This document shows, piece by piece, positions 1-7,585 of a stretch of DNA of 64,000 nt. The DNA is taken from positions 1-64,000 of the forward strand of contig NZ_WTYT01000007.1 in NCBI RefSeq assembly GCF_009827595.1, in the 5' to 3' direction. The translations under genes and the position numbers were made by a program. Source of the stretch: Altericroceibacterium endophyticum (GTDB lineage: Bacteria > Pseudomonadota > Alphaproteobacteria > Sphingomonadales > Sphingomonadaceae). Each line of letters opens with the position of its first letter. Position 1 is the stretch's first letter. A model generated the notes under the pieces. It searched no databases. It saw only the letters and a program-made list of their open reading frames with translations, and was not told the origin of the DNA.

Positions 1-1
1 T

Positions 2-187
2 CTGCGCGTCAATGGCAGCCCCGGATTTGTCAGCGTGGAGACGGGCGATGTCTTGCAGACCACCGCGCTCGCTATTAGCAAGCGGCGGATCGCAGCGATC
101 TGGATCGTCCGAAACCCGGACAAGCTGAACCATGTAACGCGTTCGAACCACTGCCGACATCCAGGAGCCTTCAATGCATCGGCATAG
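2..187 (+). CDS. C-terminal fragment, probable ECF sigma factor (SigJ/ECF41 type)
   Basis: Only the last 61 codons are in the window, so the protein is truncated at the left edge. The readable tail contains TALAISKRRIAAIWIVRNPD followed by KLNHV. This resembles the end of the SnoaL-like C-terminal domain of ECF41/SigJ sigma factors, which typically close with a segment of the type IYVVRNPDKL. The stop codon (185-187) lies inside the next gene, whose ATG is at 174, so the two genes overlap by 14 bases and are probably co-transcribed. The assignment rests on one short motif; any SnoaL-fold protein with the same tail is possible. Confidence 0.6.
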   Translation: MRVNGSPGFVSVETGDVLQTTALAISKRRIAAIWIVRNPDKLNHVTRSNHCRHPGAFNASA

Positions 188-965
188 TTTTAAAGCTGAC
201 GGGCTGACTTTTTCCTACCATGATGAAGGAGGTCCCGGCTTGCCGGTGGTCGCGCTGCATGGTCACTGGATGAACGCACGGGACTTTGAAGATCTTGCGG
301 CGGCGCTGGCGCCCGAATGGCGCCTGATCGCTCTGGATCAGCGCAGCTTCGGTGAGACCGATCCGACGCAAGATCACCGCATTGATGCGTATCTTTCCGA
401 CGTTTCGGCGCTGCTGGATCATGTCGGGACAGACGATGCTGTGCCCATGATCGGTCATTCCTTCGGCGGTGTGGTCGCCTATCACATGGCCGCGCAGATG
501 CCTGAATGGGTTTCACGCATGGTGATCGTCGATATCGGGACATCGCTAGATGAAGACAGCACCTTTACGCGGGGCTGGGCTGGTGTCTTCCCGCTGCGTG
601 AAGATCTGGAAGAGCGCATCGGCCCGCGCCTCTCACCCTATCTGCAAAATTCGATACGGCGCGTTGAGGGTGGCTGGCGACTGGATTTCGAGATCGAGGA
701 ATGCCTGCTCTCCGTCGCCGCACTCAACGGTGATCACGCACACATCTGGACGGGTAGCGACTGCCCCGCCCTTGTCATCAGGGGCGCGAACAGTCCGCTC
801 TCCACCGCCGAAGAGCTGAAAACCATGGCGTTACGCCGCCCCAACACGGAATTCATCGAAATCGCAGGCGGACATTCGGTGCATATCGATGCCCCAGAAC
901 CCTTCGCCAAGGCCGTTCATGCATTTCTCAGGCAGGGCACCGCTCTATCCGGTGGGAAAATCTAA
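174..965 (+). CDS. alpha/beta hydrolase
   Basis: This 263-residue protein has the usual length and layout of the alpha/beta-hydrolase fold. The oxyanion-hole HG is at about residue 29, the nucleophile elbow GHSFGG has its serine at about 96, and the late GGH near residue 234 supplies the catalytic histidine. There is no signal peptide, so it should be cytoplasmic. It overlaps the probable sigma-factor gene upstream by 14 bases, an arrangement typical of translational coupling; ECF41-type sigma factors often sit next to small oxidoreductase or hydrolase genes. The substrate cannot be told from the sequence; an ester or a meta-cleavage type C-C bond are both possible. Confidence 0.85.
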   Translation: MHRHSFKADGLTFSYHDEGGPGLPVVALHGHWMNARDFEDLAAALAPEWRLIALDQRSFGETDPTQDHRIDAYLSDVSALLDHVGTDDAVPMIGHSFGGVVAYHMAAQMPEWVSRMVIVDIGTSLDEDSTFTRGWAGVFPLREDLEERIGPRLSPYLQNSIRRVEGGWRLDFEIEECLLSVAALNGDHAHIWTGSDCPALVIRGANSPLSTAEELKTMALRRPNTEFIEIAGGHSVHIDAPEPFAKAVHAFLRQGTALSGGKI

Positions 966-1003
966 GCGCCAGATAGCTGTCGGCGCTCAGCATGCGCCGC
1001 ATT

Positions 1004-1912
1004 TCACGCGACGGAACTGGTCCAGCTGCGCAATTGTTTTTCCAGCACGGCCATCAGACGTCCCGGCGGACCGTGGAGCTGGCGGCCAACGCGGTGGATC
1101 AGGCCGATCATGGTCTGCTCCAGCTCACCATCGGTAATCGGCCGGGCGACCAGAATACCGTCCTCAATCTCCGCCCGCACGCTGATGGCGGGCAGCACGG
1201 TGACGCAGCGGCCCTTCTTGGCCATTTCGCGCATGATATGAATCGAACCGGTGGTCAGCATCGGGTTCAGCCACGTATTCTGCCGCGCCTCCGCCGTGGC
1301 GAGCGCGCGGCGGATGGAGAACCCCTTGGGCGGTAGACACAGCGGTTGTTCGGCCAGCTCCGCCATGCTCACTCCGTCCATCGCGGCCAGCGGATGACCC
1401 GGCGCACAGATCACGGACAAGGGCTGGTGGGCCGAGGCTCGCAGCCGAATTTTCGGGTCTTCTTCCGCCTGAAAAACCAGGCCGATATGCGCCTCATCAT
1501 CCAGTATCATCCGCATCACATCGGATGTTGAACCACTCGTAATCGACAATTCGATGCCCGGATTGGCGGTCTGGTATTCCTCGATGATCTTGGTGAAGGA
1601 GCGGTTGAGAAACCCCTCGCCCACGGCCAGCGCAATCGAGCCCGTCCGGGCATTGCGCAAATCGGCCAGGCGGTTCTGAAACGCGTCCTTATCCGCCTGC
1701 CGCGCCTGATAATATTCCAGCGCCAGCTCGCCTGCCGCAGTCAGTTTGATCGTCCGCCGCCCGCGTTCGAACAGGGGCATTCCATATTCGCGTTCCAACT
1801 GCCCGATCTGGCGGCTGATGGAGGACACCGCCACACCGATCTTGTCACTGGCGAGCCGCATCGTGCCCAGCATCGCGGTTTCGTAAAAATACATCAGTGC
1901 AACTTCGGACAT
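1004..1912 (-). CDS. LysR-family transcriptional regulator
   Basis: A 302-residue LysR regulator with an N-terminal winged helix-turn-helix (about residues 1-60, including SSISRQIGQLE and FERGRRTIKLT) and a periplasmic-binding-like effector domain. The start at 1912 was chosen because AGGAGG lies four bases upstream; a longer frame opens at 1960 but has no such site. It is transcribed divergently from the DapA-like/dehydrogenase operon beginning at 2035, and two inverted repeats (1932-1948 and 1955-1966) sit in the shared intergenic region. It therefore probably controls that operon and itself. The effector is unknown. Confidence 0.88.
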   Translation of the reverse strand: MSEVALMYFYETAMLGTMRLASDKIGVAVSSISRQIGQLEREYGMPLFERGRRTIKLTAAGELALEYYQARQADKDAFQNRLADLRNARTGSIALAVGEGFLNRSFTKIIEEYQTANPGIELSITSGSTSDVMRMILDDEAHIGLVFQAEEDPKIRLRASAHQPLSVICAPGHPLAAMDGVSMAELAEQPLCLPPKGFSIRRALATAEARQNTWLNPMLTTGSIHIMREMAKKGRCVTVLPAISVRAEIEDGILVARPITDGELEQTMIGLIHRVGRQLHGPPGRLMAVLEKQLRSWTSSVA

Positions 1913-1931
1913 GAGGCCTCCTGCCGCACTT

Positions 1932-1948
1932 GTTGCAGTAAAAGCAAC
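1932..1948. promoter_or_regulatory. candidate LysR operator, inverted repeat GTTGC-N7-GCAAC
   Basis: The five-base arms GTTGC and GCAAC are separated by seven bases and contain a T-N11-A core as expected for LysR-type binding sites. The element sits just upstream of the LysR start and about 90 bases before the divergent operon. Confidence 0.4.
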
Positions 1949-1954
1949 GAGGTT

Positions 1955-1966
1955 CAACATTTGTTG
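1955..1966. promoter_or_regulatory. inverted repeat CAACA-TT-TGTTG, candidate operator
   Basis: A perfect 12-base palindrome lies seven bases after the first inverted repeat, in the same LysR/DapA divergent promoter region. Two adjacent dyads fit the usual recognition-plus-activation site pair of LysR regulators. Confidence 0.4.
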
Positions 1967-2034
1967 TTATTGCAGCGCAAGACGAGCAGGTTCTAGGGCT
2001 AAAGCTGATACTAAAGACCTTAGAGGGGGCATAC

Positions 2035-2961
2035 TTGAATAAACGTTCGATCGTTGAGTGGCAGGGCTACATCCCGGCTATTACCACGCCATTCGACGCC
2101 GAAGGCGCCCTTGATTTCGACGCATTGGGTAATTTGCTGGACTGGCTGCATGGCGAAGGCATGCACGGGCTGGTCATCGCCGGAACCACCGGCGAATGGA
2201 CATCCATGTCGGATGAAGAACGCGCCGCGCTGTTTTCTGCCGCCGGCAATCATGTGGGCAAAAAGCTGCCGCTGCTCGCCGGTTGCAGCGCCTTTACCGC
2301 TGAGCGCACGGTGGCGCTGGCCGAAGTCGCGGGCAAAGTCGGCTTTTCCGGGATATTGGTAACGCCCCCGCCTTACCTGCGCCCCAATGCCGCCGAAATC
2401 GAGAATTTCTATCGCACAGTGGCCGCCGGTTCGCCGCTGCCCGTGTGCATTTATAACTGGCCCCCGGGCACCGGAATCGATCTGGATCTGGATTTGCTGG
2501 AACGGCTGACTGACATCGACAATATCGTTGCGGTTAAACAATCCACCGGGCAGCTTGATCGCTTCATTGCAACCTTCTTCGCCTTGCGCGACAAAGTGCG
2601 CATCTTTGGCCATGCAATGGATGAACACGGTTTGGCACTTCTTCAGGCACGCGGCGGTGATGGTACGATGGGTGCCGGCGGCGTGCTGGGCCATCATCAG
2701 CCTGATTTCTACAACCATCTTTGGGCTGGTGAAATCGATGCCGCGCGCCAATGCGGTTGCATGGACCGGGTGCTGATGAAGGAATGGTACACGCCTGATC
2801 TGGTCGGCAAATTCGGCTCCGGCCCCGCCATTTTGAAGGCGGCACTGGATGCGCGCGGCCTGCCCGGCGGTCATGTCCGTGCACCTTTGCTCGACATTGG
2901 TGAGGAAGGACGCGCCGATATCCGCGCGACATTGACAAAACTCGGGTGCATTTCTGCCTGA
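2035..2961 (+). CDS. dihydrodipicolinate synthase family protein, possibly pyrroline-4-hydroxy-2-carboxylate deaminase
   Basis: A 308-residue class I aldolase-type TIM barrel of the DapA/N-acetylneuraminate lyase superfamily. Visible landmarks are the GTTGE pyruvate-binding turn (residues 50-54), the catalytic tyrosine Y140 in CIYNWPPGTG, and the Schiff-base lysine K168 in VAVKQS. Translation starts at TTG 2035. It is first in an operon with a three-part FAD/Fe-S dehydrogenase. In Pseudomonas and rhizobial D-hydroxyproline catabolism the dehydrogenase product is handled by a DapA-family deaminase (LhpC/HypD), so that role is the best guess. A 2-keto-3-deoxy sugar acid aldolase is the main alternative. 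Confidence 0.8.
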   Translation: MNKRSIVEWQGYIPAITTPFDAEGALDFDALGNLLDWLHGEGMHGLVIAGTTGEWTSMSDEERAALFSAAGNHVGKKLPLLAGCSAFTAERTVALAEVAGKVGFSGILVTPPPYLRPNAAEIENFYRTVAAGSPLPVCIYNWPPGTGIDLDLDLLERLTDIDNIVAVKQSTGQLDRFIATFFALRDKVRIFGHAMDEHGLALLQARGGDGTMGAGGVLGHHQPDFYNHLWAGEIDAARQCGCMDRVLMKEWYTPDLVGKFGSGPAILKAALDARGLPGGHVRAPLLDIGEEGRADIRATLTKLGCISA

Positions 2962-4192
2962 CATAGACACTCTGGTCATAGGCGGCGGCCTGGTCGGCGC
3001 AGCCTCTGCCTGGCATCTGGCGCGGGCGGGAAACCATGTGTGGCTGGCCGAACAGGCCAGCCCCGGCCACGGCGCATCCGGGCAAAATGCCGGGTCCCTC
3101 CATTTTCAGATTGAGCGCCGTTTTCTCGAGCGCGAAGGCGGTCTGGGCTATGAAGGCGAACAGACCGCCCGGCTCAGCCGCATCGCGGTGGAGGACTGGA
3201 GCAGTCTGGAAACCACCATGGATATTGATCTCAATATCCATATGAATGGCGGGCTGATGGTGGCGCATAGCGCAGCCGAAGTGGAATTGCTGGAGGCGAA
3301 AGCCGCGCGTGAACAGGCCATGGGCCTCAGCGTGGAAACGATTGACGCTGCCGAAGTGCAGCGCCGCGCACCCTATCTCTCCCCTGACATCCTGGCCGCC
3401 AATTTCATGGCTGCAGAAGGCCATGCCGATGCCCGCATCATCGCCCCCACCTTTACGCAGGCTGCGCGCAGCGCCGGGGCGCGGATTTTCACCGGCACAC
3501 GGATCACCGCCTTGCGGAAACACGGCGGTCATTTCAGCGCGACGATGGAAAGCCGAGGCCCTGCACAGGCTGGCGGATCATCCCGCCCCGCCAAGACAGA
3601 GACCCGCAGGATTACCGCCGCCAAGGTGCTGATCTGTTCCGGCATCTGGTCGCGCCAGCTGGCGGCGATGGCCGGGTTGCATCTGCCGCTCTTCCCCGCG
3701 CCGCTGACCATGAATGTAACGCAGCGGCGCGACCCGTTCCTTCCCTATCTGATCCAGCATGTCGGGCGGCGTCTGTCGATGAAACAGGCCAGCGCAGGCA
3801 ATGTGCTCATCGGCGGGGGCTGGCCTTCGCGCATGTGGCGCAATGAACATGAATTCGATTTCACGCGGCCTCCCGCCCTGGTGGCGGAATCGCTTGCCGG
3901 CAATCTCAAAGCAGCGGTCGAAACCATGCCCGGCATTGTGGATTTTGACCTGCTGCGCAGCTGGACCGGGATCACTGCCGTGACGCAGGACCAATTGCCG
4001 GTCGCCGGTGAATTTCCCGCCATGCCGGGGCTGTTTTGCGCCGCCGGTGGTTCCGCCTTCACGCTAGGGCCAACCTTTGCCCGGCTCGTCAGCCGCCAGA
4101 TATTGGAGCAGGACCGCGCCGAAGCCGATGCCTTGCTGTCGGTCGCCTCGCCCGCGCGGTTTGAAAGTCTGAATGGGTTTATGGGCCAATGA
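2954..4192 (+). CDS. FAD-dependent oxidoreductase (DadA/LhpB/sarcosine-oxidase-beta type)
   Basis: This encodes the beta-type subunit of an amine dehydrogenase. The frame carries a complete N-terminal FAD-binding motif DTLVIGGGLVG and AASAWHLARAG, but no ATG, GTG or TTG precedes it; the in-frame stop is at 2933 and the only plausible initiator is CTG 2954, overlapping the previous stop. Starting at the later GTG (3038) would remove the GGGLVG loop, so 2954 is used here (412 residues). The C-terminal part has WTGITAVTQDQLPVAGE and AAGGSAF, typical of DAO-family enzymes. It overlaps the next gene by four bases (ATGA). Known relatives oxidise D-hydroxyproline, sarcosine or opines in complex with the two following subunits. 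Confidence 0.8.
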   Translation: MPDIDTLVIGGGLVGAASAWHLARAGNHVWLAEQASPGHGASGQNAGSLHFQIERRFLEREGGLGYEGEQTARLSRIAVEDWSSLETTMDIDLNIHMNGGLMVAHSAAEVELLEAKAAREQAMGLSVETIDAAEVQRRAPYLSPDILAANFMAAEGHADARIIAPTFTQAARSAGARIFTGTRITALRKHGGHFSATMESRGPAQAGGSSRPAKTETRRITAAKVLICSGIWSRQLAAMAGLHLPLFPAPLTMNVTQRRDPFLPYLIQHVGRRLSMKQASAGNVLIGGGWPSRMWRNEHEFDFTRPPALVAESLAGNLKAAVETMPGIVDFDLLRSWTGITAVTQDQLPVAGEFPAMPGLFCAAGGSAFTLGPTFARLVSRQILEQDRAEADALLSVASPARFESLNGFMGQ

Positions 4193-4500
4193 CAAGACGC
4201 AGCGACATCATGCACCGCCCGGCCCCGGTCAAGATCGAGCTGGATGGCGAGCCAGTGGAAGCCTATCCCGGCGAAAGCCTGACCGCTGTGCTGGCGGCGG
4301 TCCGCCATTCCCAAAGCCGGATCGATGATGCCGGCAAGCCGCGCGGTTTCTGGTGCAATATGGGCACCTGTTCGGAATGTTTCGTCTGGCTGATGGATGA
4401 TGAGGCGGGTGGCGGCCGGGCCCGGAGCGTGCGGGCGTGCCTGCTCGATGTGGTGGCCGGGATGCGCGTCCATACCGGGAGGGCACAGCCCGATGCATAA
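4189..4500 (+). CDS. small (2Fe-2S)-binding subunit of amine dehydrogenase
   Basis: A 103-residue ferredoxin-like subunit. The plant-type [2Fe-2S] cysteines are visible as C56-x4-C61-x2-C64 and C84. The N-terminal segment (PVKIELDGEPVEAYPGESL) matches the start of the small subunits of hydrogen cyanide synthase (HcnA), opine oxidase and D-hydroxyproline dehydrogenase (LhpF). It overlaps both the upstream FAD gene (four bases) and the downstream one (eight bases), which argues for a single translationally coupled heterotrimer. It probably passes electrons between the two flavoproteins. Confidence 0.85.
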   Translation: MTRRSDIMHRPAPVKIELDGEPVEAYPGESLTAVLAAVRHSQSRIDDAGKPRGFWCNMGTCSECFVWLMDDEAGGGRARSVRACLLDVVAGMRVHTGRAQPDA

Positions 4501-5902
4501 TGGATCCACCACAGATTATGACGCGCTGATCATTGGCGGCGGCCCGGCGGGACAGGCAGCCGCCATCGAACTCGCCAATCTGCGCCTACGCTGCGCCGTG
4601 ATTGATGAACAGGCGCGCCCCGGCGGGCAGATCCTGCGCCAGCCCCCCGCGTCGTTTGAAGCCAGCCATTGGGCGGAGGAAGCCAGTTACCGCCCATTGA
4701 AACAGCAATTGCACCAGTTTGAAACGCAAAGCGGGATTGACTGGCTGGGGCGCCGTTCGGTCATTGGCCTGCAATCGGATGGCACATCGCATAGCGTGCT
4801 GATCTCCGGCGCCAACGGGCTGCAGCAATTCACCGCCCCGCATGTTCTGATCGCGGCGGGCTGTTACGATCTGCCCGTGGCGATACCGGGTTGGACTCTG
4901 CCCGGCGCGATGGGGGCCGGCGCGATGCAGACATTGCTGAAGGCGCAGGGCATTCTGACGGGTGAGCGAATTGCACTGGCAGGCACGCATCCGCTGATGC
5001 TGTTGATCGCGGCGCAGATCCATGCCGCAGGTGGCACCGTGGCCGAGGTCGCCTTTGATCAGCCCTTCACCCGTTTCGCCAAGGCGATGGGCCGCAATCT
5101 GGGCACGGGCCTGCGCCATGCCGGATTGCTGGCCGAAGCGGGCAAGGCCATGCTCACCCTGCGCCGCGCGGGTGTCCCGGTGCGTTTTGGGCGCAAATTG
5201 CAGGGAATAATTGGCCGGGAGCAGGTGGCAGGCGCGATCTTTGCTGCTGGTGCGACAGAAGAACAGATCGCCTGCGATTCCATCGGCCTGTGTTACGGAT
5301 TTCTGCCACAATCGGATCTGCTCCGTCAGGCCGGGCTGGCGGTGGAATGGGCCGCGCCCGCCGGGGGCTGGGCCGCGCGGCATGATGACTGGATGCAGAG
5401 CAGCACGCCGGGGCTGTGGGTCGCAGGCGAAACCACCGGTGTGGCGGGCGCGCCCATCGCCCGGGAGGAAGGCCGCATTGCTGGCCTCGGCATAGCGCGT
5501 GCACTGGAGCGGATCACACCGGAGGACGCCGCAGAGCAAGCCAAATCATCGCGCACGGTGCTACGCAAGATGGCCGGTTTCGCCGATTTGCTCGCCGGAC
5601 TGGCCGATCCGCGCGAAGCTTTGACCCGTATTCAGCCGCCCGAAACGCTGATCTGCCGCTGCGAGAATGTGTCCGCCGCCGCCATCGGTGATGTGCTGCG
5701 CGAAACACAGGATGCCAACGCCATCAAACGCATCACCCGCTGCGGCATGGGGGCCTGTCAGGGCCGCAGCTGCGAACATGCTTTGTTGCGGATGATTGCG
5801 CGCGAAACCGGGCAAAGCGTGGGGCAGCAGCCCGGCTTTACCGCCAGATTTCCGGCCCGCCCGGTTAGTATCGGGGACTTGCTCGAGCACGATTTGCAGT
5901 GA
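4493..5902 (+). CDS. FAD/NAD(P)-binding oxidoreductase with C-terminal BFD-like [2Fe-2S] domain (HcnB/LhpE type)
   Basis: The 469-residue alpha-type subunit of the dehydrogenase. The first nucleotide-binding loop GGGPAG is at residues 15-20. The C-terminus holds a bacterioferritin-associated-ferredoxin-like cluster motif: CRC at 388-390, then CGMGACQGRSC with cysteines 417, 422 and 427. The start at 4493 follows a GGGAGGGC site inside the previous gene; a longer frame exists upstream but duplicates the neighbour's coding sequence. Together with the two upstream genes it matches the alpha-beta-gamma architecture of LhpBEF D-hydroxyproline dehydrogenase or opine/octopine oxidases. No epimerase or semialdehyde dehydrogenase gene is nearby, so the true substrate stays open. 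Confidence 0.83.
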   Translation: MHNGSTTDYDALIIGGGPAGQAAAIELANLRLRCAVIDEQARPGGQILRQPPASFEASHWAEEASYRPLKQQLHQFETQSGIDWLGRRSVIGLQSDGTSHSVLISGANGLQQFTAPHVLIAAGCYDLPVAIPGWTLPGAMGAGAMQTLLKAQGILTGERIALAGTHPLMLLIAAQIHAAGGTVAEVAFDQPFTRFAKAMGRNLGTGLRHAGLLAEAGKAMLTLRRAGVPVRFGRKLQGIIGREQVAGAIFAAGATEEQIACDSIGLCYGFLPQSDLLRQAGLAVEWAAPAGGWAARHDDWMQSSTPGLWVAGETTGVAGAPIAREEGRIAGLGIARALERITPEDAAEQAKSSRTVLRKMAGFADLLAGLADPREALTRIQPPETLICRCENVSAAAIGDVLRETQDANAIKRITRCGMGACQGRSCEHALLRMIARETGQSVGQQPGFTARFPARPVSIGDLLEHDLQ

Positions 5903-5985
5903 ACGCAACGAGAATTACGGACGGTATGCATTGCAGGCCCCGCGCCGCGCCGTAGCATCCCGTCCAGCACAAGCGGAGAATAGCC

Positions 5986-6471
5986 ATGACTGAAGCCGAC
6001 AAGCCGCAATTTCTTGCCGCCGATCACGTATCCTTCACGGTGGAGGAGCTGGAGCCAGCGATCGCTTTCTATTGCGATGTGATGGGGGCGAGCGAATTGT
6101 TTCGCATGGGCCCACTCGACGCAGCGGAAATGCCGAAAGATGATGCCGGGCGCGATTGGACCGATACGCATATCGGTGTCGCCGGGGCCTGCATCACACT
6201 GGTGATGCTCAAGCTGACCGACAATCTCAATCTGCAGCTGATCACATATGACAAGCCGCATGACAAAAGCACCGTCCGCCCGCGCCATTGCGACGCCGGT
6301 GGCCACCATCTGGGGCTGAAGGTGGACGATGTCGAAAAGGCCGCGCGCTATTTGTCCGCCCATGGCTGCGAAGTGCAGGAGATCATCGCGATCGATGCCG
6401 GGCCGCTGGCCGGCAAGAAGAACCTCTATATTCGCGATCCCTTCGGCAATCCGATTGAAATCGTCGATTAA
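5986..6471 (+). CDS. VOC-family (glyoxalase/dioxygenase-fold) protein
   Basis: A 161-residue protein with two vicinal-oxygen-chelate modules. Likely metal ligands are H14 in AADHVSF, H107 or H108 in GGHHLGL and E158 near the end (NPIEIVD). A GGAGAATAGCC ribosome site precedes the ATG. It is followed 23 bases later by a RidA gene on the same strand, suggesting a small operon downstream of the dehydrogenase operon. The family covers lyases, isomerases and extradiol dioxygenases; a role in isomerising or cleaving a ring-fission intermediate of the neighbouring aromatic block is possible. Confidence 0.75.
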   Translation: MTEADKPQFLAADHVSFTVEELEPAIAFYCDVMGASELFRMGPLDAAEMPKDDAGRDWTDTHIGVAGACITLVMLKLTDNLNLQLITYDKPHDKSTVRPRHCDAGGHHLGLKVDDVEKAARYLSAHGCEVQEIIAIDAGPLAGKKNLYIRDPFGNPIEIVD

Positions 6472-6494
6472 TTTCCCTGTTCAGGAGAACGCCC

Positions 6495-6899
6495 ATGTCC
6501 AATACGCCTATCAATCCCGGCCAGCTGTATGACGCGCTGGGCTTCGGATTTTCGCATGCTGTTGAAAGCACCGGCTCGCGCACGCTGCATCTTGCCGGAC
6601 AGGTCGCCTGGGACCCGGAATGCAATGTGGTCGGAGAAGGCGATCTGGCCGTGCAAACGCGTCAGGCCCTCTCCAACCTGAAAGCCGTGCTGGCTGAAGC
6701 TGGCGCTGGCCCCGAACATGTGGTGCGTTTGCGCACCTATGTGGTCGATCACAAGCCGGAAAAGCTGGGCGTCGTATTGCCCGAAATCGGCGCATTTTAT
6801 GATGGTGCCGGCCCGGCTGCCAACACCTTTATCGGCGTGGCGGCACTGGCCATGCCCGAATTTCTGATCGAGATCGAGGCGACTGCCGTCCTCGATTAA
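6495..6899 (+). CDS. RidA (YjgF/YER057c/UK114) family protein
   Basis: A 134-residue RidA-fold protein recognised by the C-terminal signature IGVAALAMPEFLIEIEA and by VRLRTYVVD in the middle. Archetypal RidA hydrolyses reactive enamines and imines using an arginine shortly before the VA(R)L segment; here that place reads PAANTF, with Asn instead of Arg, so it belongs to one of the other RidA subgroups. Some such members are deaminases in aminoaromatic pathways (for example 2-aminomuconate deaminase). The neighbours make a ring-fission deaminase role attractive. The gene ends just before a strong hairpin facing the convergent flavin reductase. Confidence 0.82.
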   Translation: MSNTPINPGQLYDALGFGFSHAVESTGSRTLHLAGQVAWDPECNVVGEGDLAVQTRQALSNLKAVLAEAGAGPEHVVRLRTYVVDHKPEKLGVVLPEIGAFYDGAGPAANTFIGVAALAMPEFLIEIEATAVLD

Positions 6900-6905
6900 C
6901 CGGTC

Positions 6906-6942
6906 GCCGGTCCCTCGTCTCGCGCATGGGCGAAGGACCGGC
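6906..6942. terminator. hairpin between convergent RidA and flavin reductase genes
   Basis: Perfect arms GCCGGTCC (6906-6913) and GGACCGGC (6935-6942) with an additional TCG/CGA pairing inside the loop. It sits in the 52-base gap between two convergent genes; there is no long T run, so termination may be imperfect or Rho-assisted. Confidence 0.55.
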
Positions 6943-6951
6943 CTCGGGGCC

Positions 6952-7581
6952 TCAGCCCTGATCCTTCACATAATCTGCATAACGCGGCCGCTCCATCTGG
7001 AACCGGTCGGTTGAACGGGTGTACCACCCCGCCCCATGCATGCGGGCGACCAGCTGCATGGCCACCGCATCCACATGCAGTTTCTCCGCATCGATAAATT
7101 CGTCGGCAATATGCAGGCTGAGCACTTCGCCCAGAACGATGGTGCTTTTGCCCGCTTCGACCTTTTCATAGAGGCGGCATTCCATCGATACCGGCGCGGA
7201 GGCGATGCGCGGCGGCGTGATCTTGTCCGACGGCACGGTTTCGAGGCCCGCATGCGCGATCTCGTCAAAGTCTGCCGGTGCGTCGATGCAGGTGAAATTC
7301 ATCGCCTCCGCATCGCCTTCGCTCACCAGATTGACCACGAATTCCTTGGTATCGAGAATGTTCTGCGCGCTGTCTTTATAGCTGCCGTCCGGGCGGCGCA
7401 TCAATCCGATCACCACCAGCGGCGGGTCCGCACTCATCATGTTGAAAAAGCTATAAGGCGCGGCATTGCGCACGCCATCTTTCGACAGCGATGATATCCA
7501 GGCAATCGGGCGCGGCGTGATGGATGCCGCCATCAGCTTGTAGCGATCAGCCGCTTCGAAGCGGGAAAAGTCGAAGTCCAT
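6952..7581 (-). CDS. flavin reductase family protein (DIM6/NTAB)
   Basis: A 209-residue protein of the split-barrel flavin reductase/DIM6-NTAB family: SITPRPIAWISSLSKDG near residues 21-37 followed by NAAPYSFFNMMSADPP is the classic FMN-binding start. Such enzymes bind FMN and reduce it with NAD(P)H for two-component monooxygenases, or act as oxidoreductases themselves. It lies four bases downstream of the nitrilase gene on the same strand and is surely co-transcribed with it. No stand-alone two-component oxygenase is encoded next to it, so its partner is unclear. Confidence 0.85.
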   Translation of the reverse strand: MDFDFSRFEAADRYKLMAASITPRPIAWISSLSKDGVRNAAPYSFFNMMSADPPLVVIGLMRRPDGSYKDSAQNILDTKEFVVNLVSEGDAEAMNFTCIDAPADFDEIAHAGLETVPSDKITPPRIASAPVSMECRLYEKVEAGKSTIVLGEVLSLHIADEFIDAEKLHVDAVAMQLVARMHGAGWYTRSTDRFQMERPRYADYVKDQG

Positions 7582-7585
7582 GAGG

